A DNA stretch of 64,000 bases from Marivita sp003149565. GTDB lineage: Bacteria > Pseudomonadota > Alphaproteobacteria > Rhodobacterales > Rhodobacteraceae. The position numbers and the translations under genes are program-made. Within the stretch, counting starts at the first letter, position 1, and each line of letters opens with the position of its first letter. The DNA lies in the NCBI RefSeq assembly GCF_965216415.1, contig NZ_CBDCFU010000002.1, one strand, 5' to 3'. Shown one piece after another: positions 16,768-25,062 of this stretch. A model generated the notes under the pieces. That model made no database searches. It worked only from the letters and a program-made list of their open reading frames with translations, and was not told the DNA's origin.

Positions 16768-18447
16768 ATGACGGACACAGCTCTAACACCGAAAAGGCGA
16801 GCTCATTCGATTTTGGGTTATGTGCCTTGGGTCATCAGTGGCCTCGTGGCTGCGATTTGCATTTTGCCGCATGTCAGCGTCTTGGTCGCCGCTTTCATGG
16901 GATCGACCGAAACCCTCCAATCTTTGGCTGAGACGGTGCTGGGGCGCTATACTCAGGCAACATTGATTTTGTTGATCACTGTTGTTGTCTTCAGTACCTT
17001 GATTGGCACGATTACAGCATGGTTGGTCACGACAACGGAATTTACGGGGCGCCGTGTTCTTGAGATAGCGTTGGTCCTGCCGCTGGCGTTCCCGGCTTAT
17101 GTCTTGGCGTATGCCTATACGCATGTTCTTGATCACCCAGGCATTGTTCAGAGCACATTGAGAGCCGTCACCGGTTGGGGTCCAAGAGATTATTGGTTTC
17201 CCGAAATCCGGTCTCTGGGGGGGGCTGCGGCGATGTTGACGCTCGTGCTTTATCCTTATGTGTACCTGTTGGCCCGTGCTGCTTTCGCGACGCAGAGTGC
17301 GACCACTTTCTATGCCGCTCAGTCTTTGGGTCAGACACGCTGGGGAGCGTTTTGGCGGGTCTCACTTCCGATGGCACGGCCGGCAATTGCTTCCGGGGCG
17401 ATGCTGGTTGGTATGGAGACCATCGCGGATTTCGGCACGGTGTCTTATTTTGGTGTCCAAACCTTTGCCGTGGGTATCTATTCAAGCTGGTTTACCTTTG
17501 CGGACCGTGCAGCGGCCGCACAATTGTCCTTGGGACTTTTGGCCTTTGCTCTCCTCTTAGCCATCATCGAACGTATAAATCGCGGCGAGGCGCGATATGC
17601 TTATGGACGCAAATTCGAGCAGATGCCCCGCCTCGCGTTGACCGGGGCCGCCAATGCGGGTGCGATGTTTGCATGCTTCTTACCCGCATTTCTGGGATGT
17701 ATTTTGCCAGTGCTGATGTTGTCTGAAATGGCTACGGGATCCGAGCAAAGCCTGTTCAGCCCACGATACCTGCAATTTGCCCAAAACTCTGTGACGCTAG
17801 GCATCTGCGCCGCGATTCTTACTGTTTCAGTTGCACTGCTGTTTGGCAGTTTGGCTCGCAACAGAGACTCCTGGTTCGCGACGGCGATCCTCTACATCGG
17901 GCGGCTCGGGTACGCGGTCCCGGGCGGTGTCATTGCCGTTGGACTGCTCGTGCCTTTCGCCTTTTTCGACAATACGCTCGATGCCTATATGCGTGAGACA
18001 TTTGGTATTTCGACGGGGTTGTTGTTTACGGGATCAATTTGGCTGCTCGTGTTCGCGTATATGATCCGTTTTCTCGCGGCCGCGATTGGTGCGTATGAGG
18101 GCGGGGTCGCAGTGATCAATCCGAATATGGATGCGGCGGCGCGTGTCTTGGGGCAAAGCGAGTGGGGCTTGTTGCGGCGGGTTCATTTGCCTTTGTTGCG
18201 GCCAAGTCTCTTCACGGCTCTTTTGATCGTGTTTGTCGATGTGATGAAAGAGCTGCCGGCAACGCTCATCATGCGACCCTTCAATTTTGATACTTTGGCA
18301 GTTCAGGCGCATCGACTTGCAGCTGACGAGCGTTTGGCAGGTGCCGCCGTGCCAAGCCTTGTGATTGTGGCGATCGGTACGCTGCCGGTTATCCTGCTGT
18401 GTCGCAGAATACGGAACGAACAAGGAAACAAAAAAGAGGACGCCTGA
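16768..18447 (+). CDS. Iron(III) ABC transporter permease, fused double-domain (FbpB/AfuB type)
   Basis: The 559-residue protein (ATG at 16768; a GTG at 16738 is possible) has about twelve transmembrane spans. Two copies of the permease domain are each marked by an EAA-type loop: AAQSLGQTRWGAFWRVSLP (about residue 195) and AARVLGQSEWGLLRRVHLP (about residue 470). Such fused permeases serve ferric-iron importers. It converges on the gene for the matching periplasmic binding protein. No ATPase gene is next to it, so the ATPase must be elsewhere or shared. Its stop codon is in the loop of the shared terminator. Confidence 0.88.
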   Translation: MTDTALTPKRRAHSILGYVPWVISGLVAAICILPHVSVLVAAFMGSTETLQSLAETVLGRYTQATLILLITVVVFSTLIGTITAWLVTTTEFTGRRVLEIALVLPLAFPAYVLAYAYTHVLDHPGIVQSTLRAVTGWGPRDYWFPEIRSLGGAAAMLTLVLYPYVYLLARAAFATQSATTFYAAQSLGQTRWGAFWRVSLPMARPAIASGAMLVGMETIADFGTVSYFGVQTFAVGIYSSWFTFADRAAAAQLSLGLLAFALLLAIIERINRGEARYAYGRKFEQMPRLALTGAANAGAMFACFLPAFLGCILPVLMLSEMATGSEQSLFSPRYLQFAQNSVTLGICAAILTVSVALLFGSLARNRDSWFATAILYIGRLGYAVPGGVIAVGLLVPFAFFDNTLDAYMRETFGISTGLLFTGSIWLLVFAYMIRFLAAAIGAYEGGVAVINPNMDAAARVLGQSEWGLLRRVHLPLLRPSLFTALLIVFVDVMKELPATLIMRPFNFDTLAVQAHRLAADERLAGAAVPSLVIVAIGTLPVILLCRRIRNEQGNKKEDA

Positions 18448-18459
18448 GCGCCCTCTTTT
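18432..18459. terminator. Bidirectional terminator of the iron transport genes
   Basis: AAAAGAGG at 18432-18439 pairs with CCTCTTTT at 18452-18459. An A/C mismatch and an inner CGC/GCG stem follow, with loop CTGA. It has T-runs on both strands, so it serves both convergent genes. The TGA stop of the permease (18445-18447) lies in the loop, so the terminator overlaps coding sequence. Confidence 0.9.
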
Positions 18460-18481
18460 CAGTTCGTGATCTGGTTAAGAG

Positions 18482-19507
18482 TTATTTCCAGCCAACTTCG
18501 TTGAAGATTTTCTGAGCTGCTGGGACATTCTTGGCAACCTCTGACAAATCTACATCATCCGGTCGGAACATCCCGAGTGCTGCCACAGACGGAGACAATG
18601 CAACGCCCGGAACGGCTGGGTACTCGTCATTGCCTGCCGAGAAATACTGCTGTGCCTGATCGGACGACAAATATTCCAGAAACTTGATCGCATTCTCGCG
18701 GTTTGGCGCATTGGCTGCCACCCCACCGCCTGAGAGGTTCATATGCGCGCCTTCAGCGTTTTGCGCGGGGAACACCCAACCGATATCCGCACGCTCCTCT
18801 TCGGAAAGCCCTTCGACCTCGGTGCGAATGGCGCGAGCGAAGTAATATGTGTTCGAAATGGAGATATCGCATTCGCCCGAAACCAGACCGCGAAGTTGGT
18901 CGGTATCCCCACCCTGAGGAGCACGCGCGAAGTTGTCTACGACACCCTGAGCCCAAGCTTTTGCAGCCTCTTCACCGTGGTTTTCGATAACCGCGCTCAA
19001 CAGTGTCTGGGAGTACACATTTGTTGAAGAGCGATGGCATATCATGCCTTTGTATTGCGGATCGGCCAGAGAAACGTAGTCAAGTGGCGGGTTTTCCACA
19101 TCATTTTTGTCATAAAAAATGATCCGCGCACGTTGGCTGAAGCCAAACCATTGGTTGTCCTCATCTTGCAGGCTACCCGGAATTCGCGTTTCCAGAACGT
19201 CGCTTTCTACAGATTGAAGCAGTCCCGCAGCCTTGGCGCGTTCAAGTCGTGAGGTGTCGACGGTCAGGAGAATATCTGCCGGTGAATTTGCACCTTCGGC
19301 CTGCATGCGCGCGATCAGTTCATCTGCATTGCCTTCGATCCGGTTGATGGTGATGCCGGTTGCCTCGGTGAAGTCCGAGTAAAGCCGTTCGTCCGTGTCA
19401 TAGTGCCGGGACGAATAGAGGTTCACCTCCCCTTGAGCCATCGCTGCCGTGCTAAAGGCCGTGCTGACAAGGATTGCTACTGTCGACGTTGTGCAAAGGA
19501 TCCGCAT
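18482..19507 (-). CDS. Iron(III) ABC transporter periplasmic binding protein (FbpA/AfuA type)
   Basis: The ATG at 19507 follows GGAGAG. The 341-residue product has a Sec signal peptide (MRILCTTSTVAILVSTAFST, cleaved near AAMAQG). The mature protein begins EVNLYSSRHYDTDERLYSDF, as in ferric-binding proteins. The paired tyrosines expected to hold Fe(III) are seen in SNTYYFARAI, and the second lobe has GFSQRARIIFYDK. It delivers Fe(III) to the fused permease gene with which it converges. Iron control (Fur or Irr) is probable, but no box was recognised with confidence upstream of 19507. Confidence 0.9.
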   Translation of the reverse strand: MRILCTTSTVAILVSTAFSTAAMAQGEVNLYSSRHYDTDERLYSDFTEATGITINRIEGNADELIARMQAEGANSPADILLTVDTSRLERAKAAGLLQSVESDVLETRIPGSLQDEDNQWFGFSQRARIIFYDKNDVENPPLDYVSLADPQYKGMICHRSSTNVYSQTLLSAVIENHGEEAAKAWAQGVVDNFARAPQGGDTDQLRGLVSGECDISISNTYYFARAIRTEVEGLSEEERADIGWVFPAQNAEGAHMNLSGGGVAANAPNRENAIKFLEYLSSDQAQQYFSAGNDEYPAVPGVALSPSVAALGMFRPDDVDLSEVAKNVPAAQKIFNEVGWK

Positions 19508-19667
19508 GAGACTCTCCATTCTGCGATTAACTTACTAAAAAAGTCAGATACACGATTCTGGGCAGCGATCAACACTTTCCGAGTAAAACTGTCGGAAATT
19601 TTTTGGTGGAGAATGAACGGGCCGCACCCAGACACCGCGCGATTTGATTTGGCGATGTAAGCCTCAT

Positions 19668-20077
19668 TCAGAAGACGTCAGATGTTCCGATCCCTTGAGT
19701 ATGGCCAATGTCGTGTATCATGACAGACAGAAAATCGTGCCGGCCTGTCGTTGGACCGTTGACGTCGAAGGACCAATCCGCGCCGCATAGGCGTCGCTGC
19801 CGTCAGGACTGCTGATCGCAACGGTTGATGACGAGAGATCTCTGGCGCCAACAAAAATGACGATGTCGTCGATAGGGCTTTCGAGAATTTGTGTCTCTTC
19901 GTCGAAAGTCGTCGGGTTGCGCAGTGTGAAAAAGGTACCAACTGGCACTTTTGCAAAATTGTCTTGATATATTGTAGTCCAGTGATCGGCACCCATCTCC
20001 AAGGCGATGCGACGTTCGGGGTCGTCAAAGAAATCTCCGCTGTCAAAGCGGTAATCGAATTCGATCTTCAAAGACAC
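19668..20077 (-). pseudogene. Decayed metzincin-like metalloprotease
   Basis: The first frame (20077 to 19718) encodes about 119 residues beginning MSLKIEFDYRFDSGDFFDDP. This resembles the N-terminal part of secreted matrixin-like proteins that start with an FDYRFD strand and FFDD. It ends at a TGA. An overlapping frame (19721-19668) then reads MIHDIGHTQGIGTSDVF, which looks like the zinc-binding HExxHxxGxxH motif with E replaced by D and the third zinc ligand absent. The join between the two looks like an internal deletion or frameshift, so the product is almost certainly inactive. A naturally short unknown protein cannot be excluded. Confidence 0.5.
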
Positions 20078-20476
20078 CTGCTAAAGCGTCTGGAGATGGC
20101 AGTTGGGTCGGGCTCACCGCTCGTATTCTGTATGCAGCCCCATGTTCAGGATTAGACTGATTTTTAACTACGTCGATTTCGTGATTGTAATGCGGCGATA
20201 CGCTTGAAACAAAGCGTGAATTTAATCAAAAAAATCAGTTCTTTAAGCCGCTTTCAGGAAAGCGGTATGAAGCAGCGTTGAGCTGATGTCTAATGGCAAG
20301 GAAACAGGGCCACAAGTTCGTACAGCAGAACTGCCTTGGGCTGGCGCGGCTCTCTGTGTTGTGGAACTGGCCCGTGTTGGGCCAGTTCCATTACTTCTCT
20401 AGTGCATGTCAAATGTGCTGAACGTCGGCTGTGTGCGGCCAGACTGAAAAGCCAAGTGTCTGCCGCCCTGAAAGAC
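20078..20476. other. Intergenic stretch with a hairpin
   Basis: About 400 bases lie between the metalloprotease remnant and the aminotransferase gene. It contains a perfect hairpin at 20362-20390 but no supported gene, tRNA or promoter consensus. The plus-strand ORFs across it have no family resemblance. Confidence 0.5.
20362..20390. terminator. Perfect 12-base hairpin downstream of the aminotransferase gene
   Basis: TGGAACTGGCCC (20362-20373) pairs exactly with GGGCCAGTTCCA (20379-20390) around a GTGTT loop. It is 87 bases past the stop of the minus-strand aminotransferase gene. No T-run follows on either strand, so it could be a terminator lacking a U-tract, an mRNA-stabilising element or a protein-binding palindrome. 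Confidence 0.5.
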
Positions 20477-21850
20477 TTATCCCAAGACTGATTTGACAGC
20501 GCGCAGTGTGCCATCGACCACTTGATCTGCTTCAGCTCGGCTGAGGCAGAACGGAGGAGCAAATCCGAGGATGTCGCCTTGCGGCATAGCGCGGGCGATG
20601 ATCTTGTCCTGTTCAAGCAGTTTGGCTGAAATCTGCGGGCCGATTTTGTCAGCTGGATCAAAGAAAACACGGTTTGCCTTGTCCTTCACAAATTCAACGG
20701 CACAGATCATCCCGTCGCCGCGCACTTCGCCGACATGCGGATGATCAGCTAGGGCGTCAGTCATTGTCTTGTTCAGATACGCGCCGACATCTCCAGCATT
20801 CGCAATCAGGCTTAGATCATCCAGAAGTTTCAGATTCGCGACACCTGCGGCAGCGCCGATGGGGTGTGCTGAATAGGTCCAGCCGTGACCAATCGGTCCG
20901 TTTTCATCGGTGCCGCGCTCCAGAACGCTCCAGACTTTGTCTGAAACGATAGAACCGGACAAGGGAGCATAGGCCGATGTCAGGCCTTTGGCGATGGTGA
21001 TGATATCTGGCTCAATTCCATAGTGCTCGGACCCGAACATTGTTCCCAGCCGACCAAAGCCCGTGACCACTTCATCTGCAATCAGCAGGATATCGTGCTT
21101 TTGCAACACATCTTGGATTGCGGCCCAATACCCTGTCGGAGGCGGAACGATGCCCCCGGTGCCGAGCATGGGCTCTCCGATGAACGCCCCAATAGTATCG
21201 GCCCCTTCGCGGGCAATCAGTGCTTCGAGATCGGCCACGCACTGAGCGACGAATTGCTCTTCTGTTTGATCCAGGTTGTCCCGGCGGTAGTAGTAGGGTG
21301 CAGTGGTATGGATTACCTGTTCTACTGGTAGATCGAATTTCTTATGAAAGAGCTCGAGCCCGGTAAGCGAGCCTGTGACCAGACCCGATCCGTGATAGCC
21401 GCGCCAGCGCGAGATAATCTTTTTCTTCTGCGGGCGACCAAGGATGTTGTTGTAGTACCAGACCAGTTTTACGTTGGTCTCGTTGGCGTCCGACCCACCC
21501 AAGCCGAAATACACCTTGGACATATGGTCGGGCGCGCGGTCGAGGATCATCTTTGAGAGTGTGATCGATGCTTCGGTGCCGTGCCCGACATATGAATGAT
21601 AATAAGCCAACTCGCGCGCCTGTTCTGCGATGGCCTCGGCTATCTCTTGGCGCCCGTAGCCCACGTTAACACAGTAGAGACCTGCGAAGGCATCAAGCAG
21701 CTTGTTGCCGTCCCGGTCTTCGATGAACACACCAGATGCTGTCTTGATGACCCGATTGGGGCTTTCGCCGCGGGCGTGCTGTGCAAGATGGGTGGACGGA
21801 TGGAAGAAATTGTCTCGATCCCACTGATCAAGTTTGTCATTCCGCAGCAT
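20477..21850 (-). CDS. Class III pyridoxal-phosphate aminotransferase
   Basis: The 457-residue enzyme has the class III (omega) aminotransferase layout. It shows the substrate-end motif DAFAGLYCVNVGYGR, the PLP-phosphate region GLGGSDANETNVK, ADEVVTGFGRLGTMFGSEHY, and the Schiff-base lysine in IITIAKGLTSAYAPL. It would transfer an amino group from an omega-amino compound (such as an alpha,omega-diamine or diaminobutyrate) to pyruvate or 2-oxoglutarate. It is divergent from the DoeA-like gene. In ectoine catabolism a class III aminotransferase (DoeD) acts on 2,4-diaminobutyrate, so the same role is plausible here. A putrescine/taurine-type substrate is equally possible from sequence alone. Confidence 0.87.
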   Translation of the reverse strand: MLRNDKLDQWDRDNFFHPSTHLAQHARGESPNRVIKTASGVFIEDRDGNKLLDAFAGLYCVNVGYGRQEIAEAIAEQARELAYYHSYVGHGTEASITLSKMILDRAPDHMSKVYFGLGGSDANETNVKLVWYYNNILGRPQKKKIISRWRGYHGSGLVTGSLTGLELFHKKFDLPVEQVIHTTAPYYYRRDNLDQTEEQFVAQCVADLEALIAREGADTIGAFIGEPMLGTGGIVPPPTGYWAAIQDVLQKHDILLIADEVVTGFGRLGTMFGSEHYGIEPDIITIAKGLTSAYAPLSGSIVSDKVWSVLERGTDENGPIGHGWTYSAHPIGAAAGVANLKLLDDLSLIANAGDVGAYLNKTMTDALADHPHVGEVRGDGMICAVEFVKDKANRVFFDPADKIGPQISAKLLEQDKIIARAMPQGDILGFAPPFCLSRAEADQVVDGTLRAVKSVLG

Positions 21851-21882
21851 GTCGTTTTCCAGTCATTAAAGGTGGCAAATCG

Positions 21883-21977
21883 TTGTGCACATCAGGCGAT
21901 GATTCCAGATGATGTCAAGAAATCAGATGCTGATTCTGTGCATCAATCGACAGCTTTGCTGCCGAGTTGTGTACATC
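21883..21977. promoter_or_regulatory. Repeated TTGTGYACATC elements in the divergent promoter
   Basis: TTGTGCACATC (21883-21893) and TTGTGTACATC (21967-21977) flank a weaker CTGTGCATC (21936-21944) in the 155-base gap between the aminotransferase and DoeA-like genes. The spacing of the two full sites is 84 bases, eight helical turns. They resemble the operators of FCD-type GntR regulators, and such a regulator is encoded at the end of the plus-strand operon. The role is inferred. Confidence 0.45.
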
Positions 21978-22005
21978 TTACGTGAAATTTGGCTGAGGAC
22001 CAACC

Positions 22006-23190
22006 ATGCCCAAGGGAAATGCCCCGTTTAGTCAAAATGAGTATGACCGCCGCATCGCGCTGACGCGGACCGCGATGAGCGAAGCAGGGCTTGACGCCTT
22101 GTTCGTCACAGATCCGTCCAATCAGGCATGGCTGACGGGGTATGACGGTTGGTCCTTCTACGTGCATCAAGGCGTATTGCTGCGCATGGAAGGTGAACCG
22201 ATCTGGTGGGGTCGGTTCATGGATTCAATGGGCGCATTGCGTACGTGCTGGATGTCTGAGGATAACATCTTCGGCTACGCTGACAGCTATGTGCAATCGA
22301 CAGTTCGACACCCGATGCAAGAGCTCGCGGGACGTTTGAAAGAGATGGGCCTCGGCGCGGCGGCAATCGGTGTCGAGATGGAGAATTATTATTACTCTGC
22401 AAAAGCGCACGAGGTATTTGTGGCCGAAATGCCAGACGCAACTTTTGCAGACGCGACTGCCTTGGTGAACTGGCAACGGATGATCAAGTCGCAGGAAGAA
22501 ATCGCCTTTATCCGTAAGGCCGCGCGTATTTCAGAGCGTGTTGTAGAAACTGCCATCGACCGCGCGGCTCCGGGCGTACGCAAGAATGACGTGGTTGCCG
22601 ATATCATGCACGCCGGGATCACCGGAGTGGACGACATCTGGGGGGACTACCCTGCAATCGTTCCGTTGACCCCCTCGGGTCTCGATGCCACCGCGGCTCA
22701 CCTGACATGGAACGGTGATCCAATGCGCGAAGGTGAGGCGACATTTTTTGAACTTTCCGGCTGTTACCGCCGATACCACGCGCCCCTATGCCGGACCGTA
22801 TTTCTTGGGACGCCGCCAAAGGAGATGCTTGACGCTGAAGCAGCGCAGATTGAAGGGATTGAGGTGGCGCTGGACGCTGCAAGAGCAGGCAACCGAACCT
22901 GTGATATCGCGCAGGCGCTTGTCGATGTCCTGCACAAGCACGGTATCTACCGTGAAGGCCGCTGCGGCTATCCGATCGGACTAAGCTATCCGCCGGATTG
23001 GGGCGAGCGCACCGCGTCTATTCGCATTGAAGACAAAACCATTCTTCAACCCGGTATGACCTTCCACTTTATGCCAGCACTTTGGATGGATACATGGGGC
23101 CTAGAGACCACCGAAACCATCCTCATCACTGAAAGCGGCCCCGCTGAGGCTCTTTGCAATGTTGAGCGCAAGCTGTTCATCAAGGACTAA
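22006..23190 (+). CDS. doeA: Ectoine hydrolase-like protein (DoeA/EutD; creatinase-type M24 family)
   Basis: The 394-residue protein carries the features I associate with DoeA: DPSNQAWLTGYDGWSFYVHQ near residue 37, PAIVPLTPSGLDATAAHLTW, ELSGCYRRYHAPLCRTVFLG and GRCGYPIGLSYPPDWGERT. DoeA opens the ring of ectoine to N-acetyl-2,4-diaminobutyrates. The usual metal ligands of M24 aminopeptidases are missing: an E is in the first position and no D in CRTVF, which fits a creatinase-like, metal-free enzyme. The start follows TGAGGAC. The M20 gene lies next to it. Whether the natural substrate is ectoine or a relative is not settled. Confidence 0.8.
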   Translation: MPKGNAPFSQNEYDRRIALTRTAMSEAGLDALFVTDPSNQAWLTGYDGWSFYVHQGVLLRMEGEPIWWGRFMDSMGALRTCWMSEDNIFGYADSYVQSTVRHPMQELAGRLKEMGLGAAAIGVEMENYYYSAKAHEVFVAEMPDATFADATALVNWQRMIKSQEEIAFIRKAARISERVVETAIDRAAPGVRKNDVVADIMHAGITGVDDIWGDYPAIVPLTPSGLDATAAHLTWNGDPMREGEATFFELSGCYRRYHAPLCRTVFLGTPPKEMLDAEAAQIEGIEVALDAARAGNRTCDIAQALVDVLHKHGIYREGRCGYPIGLSYPPDWGERTASIRIEDKTILQPGMTFHFMPALWMDTWGLETTETILITESGPAEALCNVERKLFIKD

Positions 23191-23194
23191 ACGA

Positions 23195-24355
23195 TTGGAA
23201 AACCTGCAGCGCACCACTGAAATCCTGGCAGACTTGATTGCATTTCCGACGATTTCGGCGGACAGCAATTTCGACATGATCCTGCATATGGCGGGTCTTC
23301 TCGAAGACGCAGGTGCGCGTTGCGAAGTGATGTCTTCGCCGTGTGGGACAAAGGCCAATTTATTTGGCACGTTAGGACCAGATCGGGATGGCGGCATTCT
23401 GCTCTCCGGTCATAGCGATGTGGTGCCGGTTGCGGATCAAGCCTGGACACGTGATCCATTCTTCATGGACGCCGGTAATGGCCTTCTTTACGGTCGGGGC
23501 TCCTGCGACATGAAAGGATTTATCGCCGCGACACTGGCAATGGCGCCATATTTTGCTGAACATGTGCAGGACAGACCGGTTCACTTTGCTTTCACCTATG
23601 ATGAAGAAGTTGGCTGCCTCGGGGCACGTCAACTGGCCGATGCGCTGGTAGAACGTGGTTTGACCCCGGGGGTCGCGATTATCGGCGAACCGACCGAAAT
23701 GCGCATCATTGATGGACACAAGGGCTGCAACGAATACACGACACATTTCAATGGTCTGGCTGGGCATGGGTCTTTGCCGGATCATGGCGTCAATGCTGTC
23801 GAATATGCAGTACGCTACGTGAACCATTTGCTTGGGCTCAAAGATGCTTTGCGGGCGCGTGCTCCAAAGAATTCACCGTTTGATCCTCCTTGGACGACTG
23901 TCAATGTCGGGGCTTTGGTCGGTGGGGTCGCGCATAATGTGATTGCGCCGTCTGCGCATGTCGATTGGGAGATGCGCCCGGTCCAACCGGGTGACGCGGA
24001 GTTCGTGAAAGAAAGCTTGCAGCGCTATTGCGAAAAAGAGCTTCTTCCCAAAATGCGCGAAGTACACCCCGGGGCATATATCACCACCGATGTGATCGGC
24101 GAGGTCATTGGGCTTATTCCAACGGAAGAAAACGAAGCGCGGCGCATCGTGTCCGAGCTAACCGGAGCCAACAGCAGCGACGTGGTCGCATTTGGCACGG
24201 AGGCTGGCCTGTTTCAGGCGCTTGGCACGGATGTCGTGGTCTGCGGGCCGGGGTCAATCGAGCAGGCGCACAAGGCTGACGAGTTCATCTCGGTCGAGCA
24301 GCTGGCGCAGTGTTTGGGAATGCTGGAACGACTTGGAGAAAGGCTCCATGTCTGA
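23195..24355 (+). CDS. M20 family deacetylase, acetylornithine-deacetylase (ArgE)-like
   Basis: The preferred start is the TTG at 23195 (LENLQRTTEI), with AAGGAC about eight bases upstream and five bases past the DoeA-like stop. The ATG at 23159 lies inside that gene. The 386-residue product has the two-zinc M20 signature: SGHSDVVPV, GRGSCDMKG, YDEEVGCLGA with the catalytic glutamate pair, GEPTEM, and the dimerisation lid NVGALVGGVAHNVI. It would remove an acetyl group from an N-acetylated amino acid. Next to a DoeA-like hydrolase, N-acetyldiaminobutyrate is the likely substrate, which would replace the aspartoacylase-type DoeB of other ectoine loci (inference). Confidence 0.83.
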   Translation: MENLQRTTEILADLIAFPTISADSNFDMILHMAGLLEDAGARCEVMSSPCGTKANLFGTLGPDRDGGILLSGHSDVVPVADQAWTRDPFFMDAGNGLLYGRGSCDMKGFIAATLAMAPYFAEHVQDRPVHFAFTYDEEVGCLGARQLADALVERGLTPGVAIIGEPTEMRIIDGHKGCNEYTTHFNGLAGHGSLPDHGVNAVEYAVRYVNHLLGLKDALRARAPKNSPFDPPWTTVNVGALVGGVAHNVIAPSAHVDWEMRPVQPGDAEFVKESLQRYCEKELLPKMREVHPGAYITTDVIGEVIGLIPTEENEARRIVSELTGANSSDVVAFGTEAGLFQALGTDVVVCGPGSIEQAHKADEFISVEQLAQCLGMLERLGERLHV

Positions 24356-25028
24356 TGGCACTGGCGATTCAGGACTGACGGTCAAGGATCGTCATGCTGC
24401 GATGCATGCGGCTTTGCGGCAACGCATTTGCCTCTTGGACTATCCACCGGGAATGCAGCTTTCTGAAATCACGTTGGCCAATGAATTCGGTACGAGTCGA
24501 ACTCCGATGCGTCGCGTTTTGGCGCGCCTTGAGGAAGAGGGGTTGGTCCAATCGGTGCACGGGGTTGGGACGATCGTAACCGATGCCAATTTCACCGAAT
24601 TGGAACAGGCCTATCGCCTGCGGGTGGAACTGACGGCACTGACAGGGCTGCTGGACCCGGTAATGCCGGATACGACTTTTCTTGCACGTTTAAAGAACTT
24701 GATTGACCGGGCTGGCCAGATGGCGGTCTCGGGAACGCCCAAGAGTTTCACGCAACTAGACATGGATGTGTTTCAGGCCTTGCTGGAACTGACAGAAAAT
24801 GAGCCACTTAGACATGTCTTGGAACGCTTATACTACCAAACAAAGCGCCTTTGGCTTGTCAGGGCGATTAAGGCCGAGTTGGACCTTGAAGAGGAATACC
24901 GGATCTTCCTGCATGAACTGGAAGCCATCCACATTGCTTTGCAATCGGCGGATTTGGCTGCTGTTGCCCAGATCCAAAGGGCGCACATATCTATGAGTTT
25001 CAATCGCCTTTTGCAGCATCGGGATTAA
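24348..25028 (+). CDS. GntR family regulator (FCD type)
   Basis: The ATG at 24348 overlaps the stop of the M20 gene (24353-24355), so this 226-residue regulator is co-transcribed with it. Its winged HTH is RQRICLLDYPPGMQLSEITL, then ANEFGTSRTPMRRVLARLEE, followed by GVGTIVTD. An FCD-type helical domain follows, with HELEAIHIALQSADL near the end. FCD regulators respond to small carboxylates or amino acids. It is the probable controller of the DoeA-like module through the repeated elements at 21883-21977. In this family the effector is often a pathway intermediate. Confidence 0.87.
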   Translation: MSDGTGDSGLTVKDRHAAMHAALRQRICLLDYPPGMQLSEITLANEFGTSRTPMRRVLARLEEEGLVQSVHGVGTIVTDANFTELEQAYRLRVELTALTGLLDPVMPDTTFLARLKNLIDRAGQMAVSGTPKSFTQLDMDVFQALLELTENEPLRHVLERLYYQTKRLWLVRAIKAELDLEEEYRIFLHELEAIHIALQSADLAAVAQIQRAHISMSFNRLLQHRD

Positions 25029-25062
25029 GCAGTCCGGTGCGGTATTATACGTCCAAGCTTGA

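Noticed and set aside
23159..23194. The ATG at 23159 as start of the M20 gene
   Set aside because: It lies inside the DoeA-like gene and the leader is not family-like. The TTG at 23195 has a well-placed ribosome site.
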